NCBI GenBank assembly: GCA_030054175.1
Contig: JASGCM010000024.1
Location: forward strand, 1-43,282
Direction: 5' to 3'
DNA: 43,282 nucleotides
Source of the DNA: Alphaproteobacteria bacterium
GTDB taxonomy: Bacteria > Pseudomonadota > Gammaproteobacteria > Burkholderiales > Burkholderiaceae_C
Shown: positions 18,673 through 27,173 of the stretch, piece after piece
How the letters are laid out: the number at the start of each line of letters is the position of its first letter
Numbering within the stretch: position 1 is the first letter of the stretch
Program-made: the position numbers and the translations under genes
The notes under the pieces: generated by a model
Seen by the model: only the letters and a program-made list of their open reading frames with translations
Told to the model about the DNA's origin: nothing
The model's database searches: none

Positions 18673-19902
18673 ATGCCCGTCAATCTTCTTCCTCCTGTGG
18701 CTGCGGCGTTGCATCCGATCGATGGCGTGCGCATTGGCGTCGTCCAAGCCGGTGTGCGCAAAGCCGGGCGCAAAGACGTCACGCTCTTGTTGATCGAACC
18801 TTCGGCCAGCGTGGGCGGTGTCTTCACCCAAAACCGATTCTGTGCCGCGCCGGTCCAGGTCTGCCGAGAACACTTGGCCGCCGGTCATGGCGTGCGTGCC
18901 ATCATCGTCAACACTGGCAATGCCAATGCCGGTACTGGCGAAGATGGCCTGATGCGCGCTCGCGCCACCTGCATCGCCGTCGCCCAAGCGCTGGAAGTTG
19001 CACCCGAGCAGGTGCTGCCCTTGTCCACTGGCGTGATCATGGAGCCACTGCCCCACCAGCGCATCATCGACGCCGTGCCGCAAGCCATCGCCCTGGCGCG
19101 CGCCGACGCTTGGGGCGAGGCCGCCGAAGGCATCATGACCACCGACACCGTGCCCAAGGCCTTCAGCGCCCAGGCCCAGGTGCAAGGCGTCACTGTCAGC
19201 GTCACGGGCATCTCGAAAGGCGCCGGCATGATTCGCCCCAATATGGCGACCATGCTGGGCTTTTTGGCGACCGATGCCGCCATCGCCCCCGAACTCATGC
19301 GCGACCTGGCCTTTGAGCTCTCGGAAGGTTCCTTCAACCGGGTCACCGTGGATGGCGATACATCCACCAACGACTCGTTCCTCGTCATCGCCACTGGCCG
19401 TGCCGGCCATGCCCCCATCACCGACTGGGCCCAGCCCGGAGCCATGGCGCTGAAGAACGCCATGCTCGACGTGGCGCGCCAGTTGGCCCAGGCCATTGTG
19501 CGCGATGGCGAGGGTGCGACCAAATTCATCACCGTGCGTGTTGAGGGGGGCCGAGATGCGCTGGAGTGTCGTCAGGTGGCCTACGCCATCGCCCACTCAC
19601 CCCTGGTCAAAACCGCGTTCTATGCCAGTGACCCGAATCTGGGACGGATCCTCGCGGCGGTAGGTTATGCCGGCATCCCGGATCTGGACCAAACCCGCAT
19701 CGACCTGTACCTGGATGACGTGCACGTGGCCCGCCAAGGCGGGCGCCACCCCGACTACCGCGAGGAAGACGGCCAGCGCGTCATGAAGCAAACCGAAATC
19801 ACCGTGCGCGTGGTGCTGGGCCGGGGCACCGCCACCGACACCGTCTGGACCTGTGACTTCAGCCACGACTACGTCAGCATCAACGCCGATTACCGCAGTT
19901 GA
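18673..19902 (+). CDS. argJ: Bifunctional ornithine acetyltransferase / N-acetylglutamate synthase
   Basis: Arginine-synthesis enzyme that transfers acetyl from N-acetylornithine to glutamate, closing the acetyl cycle. The precursor of 409 residues is self-cleaved before the nucleophile Thr193 in NMATMLGF, giving alpha and beta chains. Other motifs are the [11 protein letters not shown] oxyanion region (about 79-89), GVIMEPLP and the C-terminal [15 protein letters not shown]. It follows secA by four bases, a typical pairing in Burkholderiales. Whether it also uses acetyl-CoA (bifunctional form) cannot be told from sequence alone. Confidence 0.95.
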   Translation: MPVNLLPPVAAALHPIDGVRIGVVQAGVRKAGRKDVTLLLIEPSASVGGVFTQNRFCAAPVQVCREHLAAGHGVRAIIVNTGNANAGTGEDGLMRARATCIAVAQALEVAPEQVLPLSTGVIMEPLPHQRIIDAVPQAIALARADAWGEAAEGIMTTDTVPKAFSAQAQVQGVTVSVTGISKGAGMIRPNMATMLGFLATDAAIAPELMRDLAFELSEGSFNRVTVDGDTSTNDSFLVIATGRAGHAPITDWAQPGAMALKNAMLDVARQLAQAIVRDGEGATKFITVRVEGGRDALECRQVAYAIAHSPLVKTAFYASDPNLGRILAAVGYAGIPDLDQTRIDLYLDDVHVARQGGRHPDYREEDGQRVMKQTEITVRVVLGRGTATDTVWTCDFSHDYVSINADYRS

Positions 19903-19905
19903 ACC

Positions 19906-20778
19906 ATGAACCCTTCTTTTGAACGCCTGATTGAGCGAGCCGAAGCTTTGATCAACCGCATCGAAGCCATTCTGCCGCAACCCATTTCAGCCCCGGCCTG
20001 GGACGCCAGCATCGCCTTTCGCTATCGCAAGCGCTCCAGTGGCCATGGCCTGCTCGAGCCGGTGCGCCATGTGGCCCCGCTGTCCTTGAACGACCTGAAG
20101 GAAATCGACGGTCAGAAAGAAAAAATCCAGCGCAACACCGAGCAATTCGTCACTGGATTGCCGGCCAATAACGTGCTTCTGACTGGAGCACGCGGTACGG
20201 GCAAATCGTCCTTGATCAAGGCCTGTCTGAATGAATACGCGCCCCAAGGCCTGCGACTGATCGAAGTCGACAAGGCCGATTTGGTGGATTTACCCGACAT
20301 CATCGAGCTGGTGTCCGAGCGGCCCGAAAAGTTCATGGTTTTTTGCGACGACCTCAGTTTCGAGGATGGCGAGCCCGGCTACAAAGCGCTCAAGTCCATC
20401 CTGGACGGTTCGGTGGCCGCCGCCACGCCCAATGTGCTGATTTATGCCACCAGCAACCGGCGCCATCTCTTGCCCGAGTACATGAAAGAGAACCTGAGCT
20501 ACACCCACACCGAAGACGGTGAGGTGCACCCGGGCGAAGTCATTGAAGAAAAAATCTCGCTCTCCGAGCGCTTTGGCCTGTGGGTCAGCTTCTACCCCTT
20601 CTCGCAGGAAGAGTACCTGACCATCGTGGCCCAGTGGCTCACCGCTTTGGGTTGGCCGGCAGACAAGGTCGACGCCGCACGCCCCGAAGCGCTGGTGTGG
20701 GCACTCGAGCGCGGTTCGCGCAGTGGCCGCATCGCCTACCAGTTCGCTCGCGACTATGTGGGCCGCCAAGGGCGTTGA
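19906..20778 (+). CDS. DUF815-family AAA+ ATPase
   Basis: Predicted P-loop ATPase of 290 residues. Walker A GARGTGKS is at 94-101, Walker B is MVFCDDLSF near 145, and a sensor-like YATSNRRHLLPEYM lies near 180. The family is widespread in proteobacteria and has no established role; the fold resembles DnaA/RuvB-type AAA+ proteins. The N-terminal 60 residues are helical. It starts four bases after argJ and ends just before the Nudix gene, so secA-argJ-DUF815-mutT probably form one transcript. Confidence 0.88.
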   Translation: MNPSFERLIERAEALINRIEAILPQPISAPAWDASIAFRYRKRSSGHGLLEPVRHVAPLSLNDLKEIDGQKEKIQRNTEQFVTGLPANNVLLTGARGTGKSSLIKACLNEYAPQGLRLIEVDKADLVDLPDIIELVSERPEKFMVFCDDLSFEDGEPGYKALKSILDGSVAAATPNVLIYATSNRRHLLPEYMKENLSYTHTEDGEVHPGEVIEEKISLSERFGLWVSFYPFSQEEYLTIVAQWLTALGWPADKVDAARPEALVWALERGSRSGRIAYQFARDYVGRQGR

Positions 20779-20791
20779 GCCCGTGCGCCCC

Positions 20792-21241
20792 ATGGTGGCC
20801 GATGCCGACCGGCCACGCGAAGGTGGCCCAGACCGACCCTTGGTGCAAGTGGCGGTGGGTGTCTTGTTCTTGCCCGATGGCCGTTTCTTGCTCACCTCAC
20901 GCCCACCGGGCAAGGTCTACGAAGGACACTGGGAGTTTCCGGGTGGCAAGCTTGAAGCCGGTGAAACTATCGCCCAGGCTTTGGCGCGCGAACTGCACGA
21001 AGAATTGGGCATCGACATCCAAGACTGCACTTTGTGGAAAACCGAACAGGTCGATTACCCACACGCTTGGGTGCAACTCAACTTCTGTCGAGTCACGCGT
21101 TGGCACGGTGAGTTGCAAATGCGTGAAGGTCAGCGCTTTTCTTGGCAGCGCCTGCCGGTGCAAGTCGAGCCGGTACTGCCTGGCACCTGGCCGGTGTTGC
21201 GCTGGTTGGAAGCCGAGGCCGGCGCTCAGCCACAGCCCTGA
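20792..21241 (+). CDS. mutT: Nudix hydrolase, MutT-type 8-oxo-dGTP diphosphatase
   Basis: Removes oxidised guanine nucleotides from the dNTP pool. The 149-residue product has VAVGVLFLPDGRFLLTSRP at 20-38 and a complete Nudix box at residues 51-73, with Gly51-Gly52, Glu70 and Glu71 among the metal-binding and catalytic positions. The ATG at 20792 is likely; a GTG nine bases earlier is possible. mutT-yacG-zapD-coaE are close neighbours in many proteobacteria; here the other three are on the opposite strand and converge on mutT. Confidence 0.88.
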   Translation: MVADADRPREGGPDRPLVQVAVGVLFLPDGRFLLTSRPPGKVYEGHWEFPGGKLEAGETIAQALARELHEELGIDIQDCTLWKTEQVDYPHAWVQLNFCRVTRWHGELQMREGQRFSWQRLPVQVEPVLPGTWPVLRWLEAEAGAQPQP

Positions 21242-21256
21242 GATCGATCCTGGCCG

Positions 21257-21451
21257 TCACTGCGGCCGATCCAACCCCTCAATGTCATCGGGTGGGCTCT
21301 CGTCGGGCACCCGGTGCGATTCACTGGCCCATGCGCCCAAGTCGATTTGTTTGCAACGCTCACTGCAAAAGGGGCGAAAGCGGTTGCTGGGTGCAAACAG
21401 ACTGGGCTGACCACATTGCGGGCAGGTGACCCATCTCTCGGTGTGACTCAT
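21257..21451 (-). CDS. yacG: DNA gyrase inhibitor YacG (zinc protein)
   Basis: Small zinc-finger protein that binds GyrB in E. coli. The 64-residue product has four zinc cysteines in CPQCG and FCSERCK, with the sequence [11 protein letters not shown] between them, then [12 protein letters not shown] and an acidic tail. The ATG at 21451 follows zapD by eight bases with GAGGG as ribosome binding site; a TTG at 21469 would overlap zapD and is less likely. It ends 15 bases from the convergent mutT. Confidence 0.9.
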   Translation of the reverse strand: MSHTERWVTCPQCGQPSLFAPSNRFRPFCSERCKQIDLGAWASESHRVPDESPPDDIEGLDRPQ

Positions 21452-21459
21452 CGTCGCCC

Positions 21460-22212
21460 TCAGGTGCAAAGCGCCATCTCAAAACTCAGGTCATCGCTGC
21501 AGGGTTGCAGACGGCCCTGATCGTCCGGGCGGTTGAAGCGCACCGACACCATCATGCGGTTGCCGCTGATCTCGGGCACCATATTGCTGGCGGCAGGGAA
21601 CCGCAAGCGCATCAATTGGTAGCGTCCCTGAGACAGGTTTTGCTGGAACTGACCCGCAACCGCCGACACCATTTGCGATTGGGCTGAATCACGCGACAAG
21701 CGCAACAGCAAATTCACGCTGGCATACAAGTGTTGCAAGGGCTCGGTCCAGCGCAACACGTCTTCACGGCGGTCTTCCGCGCTTTTGTGCTGCCAAGCCA
21801 GGTAGAGCGGCATGTCAAAGCCACAGGTGCCACCAGGAATCGACATTCGGTTGCGCAAATTGCTCAGCAACTCATGCTCGTTGATGAAGTTGCCAAAGCG
21901 CACCGCATTGGAATGGAGTCCGTCATAGCACGATTCGAGGTTGTTCAGCCATTCGTCCAGCACCGCTTCGGCCACCGCAGGATTCCCCCGATAAGACAAA
22001 AACTGTTGCTTGTGGCGCTCCAGGTCTTTGAGCAAGTCCGATTTCAAGTCGGCACGTGAGGCCACTTCGGCAATTTCAAACACCGTGCTGAAACAGAAAT
22101 GGTGCTCAATGGGGTTTTCTCGACCCAGCAGCCACTCAAAGCGCCGAAACAGGTATTCCAGTCGCAAGTAGGTGCGGACACGCTCATTGAGGGGGTGTTC
22201 GTAGACGATCAC
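21460..22212 (-). CDS. zapD: Cell division protein ZapD (DUF1342)
   Basis: Cytosolic FtsZ-bundling factor that stabilises the Z ring. The 250-residue product begins with a GTG and reads [19 protein letters not shown], the hallmark N-terminus of the family. An alpha-helical domain follows to about residue 120, then the beta domain with YQLMRLRFP and [13 protein letters not shown]. It is the middle gene of coaE-zapD-yacG. Confidence 0.93.
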   Translation of the reverse strand: MIVYEHPLNERVRTYLRLEYLFRRFEWLLGRENPIEHHFCFSTVFEIAEVASRADLKSDLLKDLERHKQQFLSYRGNPAVAEAVLDEWLNNLESCYDGLHSNAVRFGNFINEHELLSNLRNRMSIPGGTCGFDMPLYLAWQHKSAEDRREDVLRWTEPLQHLYASVNLLLRLSRDSAQSQMVSAVAGQFQQNLSQGRYQLMRLRFPAASNMVPEISGNRMMVSVRFNRPDDQGRLQPCSDDLSFEMALCT

Positions 22213-22262
22213 AAGTGGGTGGGGTTAAAGCCGAAGTTCGACGTGGATCATAACCTTCAAAT

Positions 22263-22856
22263 TCACGGCAGGGGCAGCGCTTGGACTTGGGCACGCAACT
22301 CGGCCAGGGTCAGGCCATCGTTCAAGATGACCCAATCGGCAATGGCCAAGCGTTGCTCCCGGCTGGTTTGGGCGGCGATGATGCGCCGCACCTCATCGGG
22401 GGTCAGGCCATTGCGTTCGACCACCCGGCGCACCTGGGTCTCGGGTGTGCAATCGACCACCAGCACCTTGTCCACTCGGCCCTGCCAGCGTTTGGACTCG
22501 GCCAGCAAAGGCACATCAAATACCAGCAGCCGATGCCCGGCATCAATGGCGGCCTGTGCTTGGCGCTCGGTCTCTTGTGCCACCAGAGGATGCACAATGG
22601 TTTCCAAGCGCTGCCTTGCCCCCGGATCTTCAAAGACCAAGGCACGCATGCGTTCGCGGTCCAGTGCACCTTCAGTGGTGATGAAATGGGGGCCAAATTG
22701 CTGACGGATGGCGTCCACGGCCAAGCCCCCGGCCGCTGTGGTGGTGCGCGAGATGGCATCGGCGTCGATGATCGCCGCGCCGCGTTCAGCCAACATGGCA
22801 GCGACCGTGCTCTTGCCGCTGCCGATGCCGCCTGTCAGACCCAGTTGGAACACCAT
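22263..22856 (-). CDS. coaE: Dephospho-CoA kinase
   Basis: Last step of coenzyme A synthesis: phosphorylates the 3'-hydroxyl of dephospho-CoA. The 197-residue product has the P-loop GGIGSGKST (9-17), DADAISR near 38, the IVHPLV motif and the VFDVPLL strand, plus a lid containing VVERNGLTPDE. The ATG at 22856 gives MVFQLGLTGGIG; upstream in-frame codons are low-complexity and non-conserved. pilC ends 35 bases upstream. Confidence 0.94.
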   Translation of the reverse strand: MVFQLGLTGGIGSGKSTVAAMLAERGAAIIDADAISRTTTAAGGLAVDAIRQQFGPHFITTEGALDRERMRALVFEDPGARQRLETIVHPLVAQETERQAQAAIDAGHRLLVFDVPLLAESKRWQGRVDKVLVVDCTPETQVRRVVERNGLTPDEVRRIIAAQTSREQRLAIADWVILNDGLTLAELRAQVQALPLP

Positions 22857-22891
22857 GCGCACTAGTGTAGCCTGACCCTTGGGCTTTCGGT

Positions 22892-23953
22892 CTACAGCCA
22901 CTGCCCCATTTGCATGACTGGCAGGTAGAGAGCCAATACCAGCCAGCCCATGCCCAAGCCCAACAGAGCCATCAGAATCGGTTCGAGCCAACGGGTGGCC
23001 TGTTGCCCCTCTTCGCTCAGCGACTCGGCTTGCATGGCCGACCATTGCGACAGCATCTGGGGCAAGGTTCCAGATGCTTCACCAGCCTGCGTCCAGTGCA
23101 CCAAGGTCGGGCTGTACATGGTGCGCCCACAGCGCCGATGCCAGCGCCGATTCCCTGCCGCCATGGCTGCTGCCAGACCATGACCTTGCGCCAGATCCCG
23201 CGCCAGTTCGCCCAATGCCCGAGACATCAGGGGGCTGCCGCTGGCCGGTCCGATCAGTGCCAGTGCGCTGCTCCAGTCCAAACCGGCGTGCAGCAGTTGG
23301 GCCAACAGGCCACTCCACAAGGCCTCCAGGTGCATCTGCCACCATCGGCCTAGACCCGGGGCACGCCAAAGGACCTGCTCCAGTCCTGCACGTCCTTGAG
23401 GGTGGCGCCAAGCCCAGACCACCGCCCAGGCCCCCAAGCTGCAAAGCAGCAGGGCAACGGTGCCCCTTTCGGTCCAGAATTCACGGGCCCACAACAAAGC
23501 CCGCGTTGCGCCGGGCAGGTCGGCTTGCAACTGGCCGTAGAGTGATTCGAACACCGGCATCACCCAAGCCATCACGCCGCTCAAAATCCCGATGCCAAGC
23601 ACCACCACCAGCAAGGGGTAGGTCAGTGCCGCGCGCACCTGCCGCCACTGCCGGGCTTGTTGCTCGTGTCGGCTCAACCATTGACCCATTTGCGCCGACC
23701 AGGTGCCGCTGGCTTCGCCAGCACGCGACAGGGCTTGCAAGGGTCGGCTCAGACCCCCGACTGACCCCAAGGCTTCAGTCAGGCTTTGCCCTTGGCGCAT
23801 GGCACGGATCAAGGCTTGAGCCTGTCGACGGGCTCGCCGACCTCGGCAGGTTTCTTGCCACATCTGTAACGATTGCAGCCATGGCAGTCCGGCCTCATGC
23901 ATGCGCACCAAATGCCGCAGCAAGGCGGCGGTGTCACGCCCCCGATCAGTCAT
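22892..23953 (-). CDS. pilC: Type II secretion / type IV pilus inner-membrane protein (PilC/GspF family)
   Basis: Polytopic platform protein that works with a GspE/PilB ATPase. The 353-residue product has two related GspF domains (about 5-125 and 210-335), each with a conserved GEASGT turn (79-84, and again near 291). Three membrane segments lie near 110-130, 165-185 and 330-350. It is shorter than typical PilC (about 400-410), lacking the usual N-terminal extension. Its start overlaps the end of the ATPase gene. The family is clear; whether it serves a type IV pilus, DNA uptake or secretion cannot be told. Confidence 0.85.
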   Translation of the reverse strand: MTDRGRDTAALLRHLVRMHEAGLPWLQSLQMWQETCRGRRARRQAQALIRAMRQGQSLTEALGSVGGLSRPLQALSRAGEASGTWSAQMGQWLSRHEQQARQWRQVRAALTYPLLVVVLGIGILSGVMAWVMPVFESLYGQLQADLPGATRALLWAREFWTERGTVALLLCSLGAWAVVWAWRHPQGRAGLEQVLWRAPGLGRWWQMHLEALWSGLLAQLLHAGLDWSSALALIGPASGSPLMSRALGELARDLAQGHGLAAAMAAGNRRWHRRCGRTMYSPTLVHWTQAGEASGTLPQMLSQWSAMQAESLSEEGQQATRWLEPILMALLGLGMGWLVLALYLPVMQMGQWL

Positions 23954-25085
23954 GGGTTACTGCCTCGACCTCGGCTCGGGTCGTCAGCCCCTGTTGCGCT
24001 TTGGCCAGCCCATCCTCGCGCAAGCTGGTCACGCCATCGGCGCGGGCTTGCCGGGCCAATTGCAGGCTGTCTGCCCCTTGGAGCACCAAATGCTGCAAGG
24101 TCGGGCTCAGGGTCATGACCTCAAACAAACCGATGCGCCCCCGATAGCCCCGTCGGCACACAGGGCATCCCCTGGCCACCCAGCCTTGCAAGGCATCGGT
24201 GCCGCGACAACTGGGGCACAGCCTGCGCACCAAGCGCTGCGCCGTGACCAGGCGCAAACAGGTGGCGACATGGTAGGGCGGCAGCCCCAAGTCTTGCAGT
24301 CGCACCATGGCGTGAGCCGCGTCGTTGCAGTGCAGGGTCGAGAGCACCAGGTGCCCGGTTTGAGCGGCTTGCACGGCGACCTTGGCCGTGGCGAGATCGC
24401 GGATTTCCCCCACCATCAGCACGTCGGGGTCTTGCCGCAGCAGGGCACGCAGGCATTGCGCGAAATCCAGGCCGATGGCCTCGTGCACGGCCACCTGGTG
24501 GATGCCCGGCAACACCATCTCGACGGGATCCTCCACGGTGGTGATGTTGATTTCGCTGGAGTTGATTTCGTTCAGACAGTGGTAGAGCGACAGGCTTTTG
24601 CCGGCACCGGTGGGACCGGTGAACAAAATCAAACCATCGGGTTGGCGCAGCGCTTGGCGCAACAGACCCAGGTCACGGGGGCTGTAACCCAGCTCTTCCA
24701 GAGGCCCCAGTTCGGCGTGCAAGCGCAACACCCGAAGCACCAGTTTCTCACCGCGCACCGTCGGCATGGAGCTGACCCGGAAATGTACCCGCTCACCCTG
24801 CCAGTCCATGGCCCAGCGTCCATCTTGAGGGCGACGCCGCTCGCCGATGTCCATGCGTGCCAACAATTTCAGCCGTGACACCATGCGCTCGGGGTTGATG
24901 CCTGCAGGAACCGGGGTTGCTTGCAGCAGGCCGTCGATGCGCCGGCGCACTTGCAATCGGCCTGCCACCGGTTCGAAGTGCAGGTCCGAAGCCTGCTCGC
25001 GCAAGCATTGCGTCAGCAGTTGGTCCAGCCATCGGCTGGCGCCGTCCGACGCGTCCGGGGGCAGGGTGGGGAGTGTGGTGGCCAT
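23946..25085 (-). CDS. pilB: GspE/PilB-type assembly ATPase, short form
   Basis: Hexameric ATPase driving pilus or pseudopilus assembly. The 379-residue product has the N2 domain start ASDLHFEP (32-39), Walker A GPTGAGKS (157-164), the Asp box/Walker B regions (TTVEDPVE, VGEIRD), the His box STLHCND, and a CPSC...CPVC zinc motif. Typical PilB (about 570 residues) has an additional N-terminal MshEN/N1 domain of about 190 residues that is absent here. The start is close to foreign-looking DNA (25086-25900). It could be a naturally short HofB-like ATPase or one trimmed by that insertion. Confidence 0.82.
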   Translation of the reverse strand: MATTLPTLPPDASDGASRWLDQLLTQCLREQASDLHFEPVAGRLQVRRRIDGLLQATPVPAGINPERMVSRLKLLARMDIGERRRPQDGRWAMDWQGERVHFRVSSMPTVRGEKLVLRVLRLHAELGPLEELGYSPRDLGLLRQALRQPDGLILFTGPTGAGKSLSLYHCLNEINSSEINITTVEDPVEMVLPGIHQVAVHEAIGLDFAQCLRALLRQDPDVLMVGEIRDLATAKVAVQAAQTGHLVLSTLHCNDAAHAMVRLQDLGLPPYHVATCLRLVTAQRLVRRLCPSCRGTDALQGWVARGCPVCRRGYRGRIGLFEVMTLSPTLQHLVLQGADSLQLARQARADGVTSLREDGLAKAQQGLTTRAEVEAVTHD

Positions 25086-25578
25086 GGTTTGAGCCTAAAG
25101 CCCCGGATGCAGATGCCCTTGGGGTTTGACCCCACGCCTTGCCAAAGTAGCTGCTTGGGCGCAAACTAGACGGGGTTAAACTCTGTCCACCATGGAAATC
25201 CAATTCTGCCCGCCCGTTGAACGCCCCAAATCTTCCCGACAAGTCCCTCGGTCTCGGCGCTTCACACTCATCATCCCCCGCATAGATAAGCGCAGGCAAA
25301 AGCAACTTCATTCTCTCAAAGGCCTCTTCTTTGATGACCTGCGTCCACGCCAATTCCTGCTTGCGCTCTGGCTTTATAGAGTGCTGGGTTTTGAGGGCCT
25401 CGATTTCATCAACAAACACCCGTTCCAAGCCTTTGAGCTGTGCCAAGTCAAGCGCGGCATGGTCATAGGCTTTTTGAACCTCGGCAATCGCGTCGCGGAT
25501 CGCTTGTTTGGGGTGTGTGCTGGATGTGAGATAGAGCGCGGGCGCTGCGGCGCTAAAAAGCGTTTTTGATGTTGTCAT
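24793..25578 (-). CDS. Unrecognised ORF in element scar, 3' end running into pilB
   Basis: The first 125 or so codons look protein-coding: an Ala/Lys/Glu-rich helical segment (PKQAIRDAIAEVQKAYDHAALDLAQLK split over residues 23-49, then FVDEIEALKTQHSIKPERKQE) and a Gly/Arg-rich stretch. I do not recognise the family. Beyond about position 25190 the frame turns into low-complexity Pro/Ser/Ala residues, and from 25085 it overlaps pilB out of frame, so the original 3' end is probably lost. The ATG at 25578 has AAGGA upstream. It lies 21 bases after the integrase remnant and in the same direction, so both probably came from one integrated element. Confidence 0.4.
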   Translation of the reverse strand: MTTSKTLFSAAAPALYLTSSTHPKQAIRDAIAEVQKAYDHAALDLAQLKGLERVFVDEIEALKTQHSIKPERKQELAWTQVIKEEAFERMKLLLPALIYAGDDECEAPRPRDLSGRFGAFNGRAELDFHGGQSLTPSSLRPSSYFGKAWGQTPRASASGALGSNHGHHTPHPAPGRVGRRQPMAGPTADAMLARAGFGPALRTGGRPIASAPAHRRPAASNPGSCRHQPRAHGVTAEIVGTHGHRRAASPSRWTLGHGLAG

Positions 25579-25599
25579 GCGGTGTCCTTGGGTGTTCCT

Positions 25600-25830
25600 T
25601 TATTCATAGCAACCCCTCGAACTTTCGGCAAGCCCTAGCCGCTTGCGCTGGCATCCACTGCCCAGGGTGGGCGCGGCGCAGTGGGTCTGCGTTTTTGAGT
25701 CTTTGGCTTTGGCTGGTGCGTTGGTGGTGTCGGCGCTGGCTTTACCTCTACCCGTTTGCGTGGCGGGAATGAGGATACGAACGGCAAACACGCCGTAGCG
25801 ATTGGTAACAAGCCTCGGGGTGCGAATCAT
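25600..25830 (-). pseudogene. Remnant of a tyrosine recombinase (integrase N-terminus)
   Basis: The ORF starts TPRLVTNRYGVFAVRILIPA at residues 4-23. This resembles the N-terminal strand region of tyrosine integrases in proteobacteria (a pattern like RLxRNRxGVFxFRLxVP). After about 30 residues it becomes Ala/Lys/Thr-rich, and it ends after 76 residues with no SAM-like or catalytic domain. It lies 77 bases beyond the 3' end of a tRNA gene and is read in the same direction as the tRNA, which is the standard place for an integrase. Family assignment is by eye. Confidence 0.5.
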
Positions 25831-25831
25831 G

Positions 25832-25854
25832 GTGTGACACCTAAGTGTGACACC
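25832..25854. repeat. Direct repeat GTGTGACACC x2 next to the integrase remnant
   Basis: GTGTGACACC occurs at 25832-25841 and 25845-25854, thirteen bases apart, immediately upstream of the ATG of the integrase remnant (minus strand). Short direct repeats in this position often act as arm-type integrase sites or operator half-sites. Either role is inferred. Confidence 0.55.
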
Positions 25855-25867
25855 GCTTAAACTTAGG

Positions 25868-25897
25868 AAAAGAAAAAGCCCTTGTAAAACAAGAGCT
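25868..25897 (-). terminator. Rho-independent terminator of tRNA-Met
   Basis: On the minus strand AGCTCTTGT and ACAAGGGCT form a nine-pair stem (one G-U) with a TTT loop, followed by TTTTCTTTT. The stem occupies 25877-25897 and the T-run 25868-25876. It starts ten bases beyond the tRNA CCA, so it ends the tRNA transcript and insulates the scar genes. Confidence 0.85.
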
Positions 25898-25906
25898 TAG
25901 AAGAGA

Positions 25907-25983
25907 TGGTGGCGCTTCACGGATTCGAACCGCGGACCTGTGGATTATGATTCCATCGCTCTAACCGACTGAGCTAAAGCGCC
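25907..25983 (-). tRNA. tRNA-Met (anticodon CAU), elongator type
   Basis: A 77-base cloverleaf read on the minus strand: acceptor GGCGCTT/AAGCGCC, D-arm GCTC-AGTCGGTTA-GAGC, anticodon loop ATCATAA (CAU), T-arm CGCGG-TTCGAAT-CCGTG, discriminator A and encoded CCA. The anticodon stem lacks the three G-C pairs of initiator tRNA, so it is elongator Met; a lysidine-modified tRNA-Ile(CAU) cannot be fully excluded. The first anticodon-stem pair is A-C. The element scar lies directly beyond its 3' end. Confidence 0.92.
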
Positions 25984-26017
25984 AAAAGCCGTATTTTAGC
26001 GCATTTTTGGGGCTTGA

Positions 26018-27160
26018 TCAGGCCTGCCCATCCAACCCAATGTCCATCATCATCTGGCTGGCCAACCCTTCAAGCACGCCACGCAAGGCCTCGTCGCTTA
26101 ACGCTTGTGGCACCACCAACAGGGCGCTCACCTTGAAGACCGACTGGCCTTCGTTTTGACTGATTTCGGTGTGCAGGTCTTCAATGCTGACGCCGCGTTC
26201 GGCCAAGCCCACCGACAACTCGCGCACGATGCCAGGGCGGTCCGGACCCATCAGTTCCAGGCGCAGCATGCGGTTGCCCGCAGCCACCGGTGGCGAGTCC
26301 GAGCGCGCCCATTGCACGCTCAAACCTTCAGCCTCCAGACCCTTGAGCTTGCTTTCCACCTGCCCGGCCTGTTCGGCCGAGACTTGCAGGTGCACCACGC
26401 CCGCGAACTGGTCGGCGTAATGCGTCATGCGGCTGTCGGCCCAGTTCACGGCCAAACCCTGCAGGCTGTCGGAGATCATGCGCACGATGCCGGGGCGGTC
26501 GCGCCCAATCACCGTCACCACCAACGAGGTGGTCAGCGTTGCGTCGTGGGGCACCAGTGAGACATTGCGCTTGATCATGTGCGCTTTGGTGGCGAAACGT
26601 GGATCTTGCTTGTGCGCTGGCAGGCTGCCGTGCTGGGCGGCGTGGTTCACCACCTGGCGAATCAGCCGCAAGCCCATTGGCGAGAGGGCTCGCTCCCACA
26701 GATCGCGTGCGCTTTCCCCCTTGACCACGAAACACCAGTCTTGGGCGGCGATTGCGCCATCGTCCCAGCCCGCGTCCAGGTGGTAAATCGAGCCGCCAGC
26801 GATGGGGTCACCGGCCAGCAGCGTCCATTCGACCGCCGCAATCCCCCGGTGACGCGGTAACAGCGAAGGGTGGTAGCCAATGGACCCAATGCGCGCTCGC
26901 GCCAAGGCCTCGGGTGTGACGAAGGCATGGGTATGTGCCGCCACGATCAGGTCACAGTCTTCCTGCAAAGCGTCGCCTGGCACCTTGCGCGGGCTCTCCA
27001 AAATCGTCAAAGGCAAACCGGCCTTTTGCGCCGCCAGCGCCAAACGGTCGTCGGCGCTGTTGGCGACCACTCGGACCACCTCGTGCCCGTCTTCAAGCAG
27101 TTGGGCCAACACGGTCGCGCCAAAGTAGCGTGAGCCGATCAGGGTGCACTTCAAAGCCAT
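26018..27160 (-). CDS. Formyltransferase-fold protein fused to two ACT (GcvR-like) domains
   Basis: The N-terminal half (about 1-190) is a formyl_trans_N domain: FGATVLAQLLEDGHEV, the motif YHPSLLPRHRG with His97, and LDAGWDDGAI with Asp133. The 36-residue His-Asp spacing equals that of Fmt (His110/Asp146) and 10-formyl-THF dehydrogenase (His106/Asp142). The C-terminal half holds two ACT domains (about 212-290 and 301-375), each opening with a DRPGIVR motif as in GcvR, the glycine-cleavage regulator. PurU (formyl-THF deformylase) has an ACT domain in front of this catalytic fold; here the order is reversed. A one-carbon hydrolase or transferase sensing an amino acid is the likeliest role. It lies 13 bases downstream of paaF. 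The ATG at 27160 fits the fold start. Confidence 0.85.
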   Translation of the reverse strand: MALKCTLIGSRYFGATVLAQLLEDGHEVVRVVANSADDRLALAAQKAGLPLTILESPRKVPGDALQEDCDLIVAAHTHAFVTPEALARARIGSIGYHPSLLPRHRGIAAVEWTLLAGDPIAGGSIYHLDAGWDDGAIAAQDWCFVVKGESARDLWERALSPMGLRLIRQVVNHAAQHGSLPAHKQDPRFATKAHMIKRNVSLVPHDATLTTSLVVTVIGRDRPGIVRMISDSLQGLAVNWADSRMTHYADQFAGVVHLQVSAEQAGQVESKLKGLEAEGLSVQWARSDSPPVAAGNRMLRLELMGPDRPGIVRELSVGLAERGVSIEDLHTEISQNEGQSVFKVSALLVVPQALSDEALRGVLEGLASQMMMDIGLDGQA

Positions 27161-27173
27161 GGCCTGCTCACTT

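Noticed and set aside
25119..25134. TTGGGGTTTGACCCCA resembles the repeat at the window start
   Set aside because: Only the GGGGT/ACCCC core is shared; the palindrome is imperfect and lacks the AATT flanks, so chance cannot be excluded.
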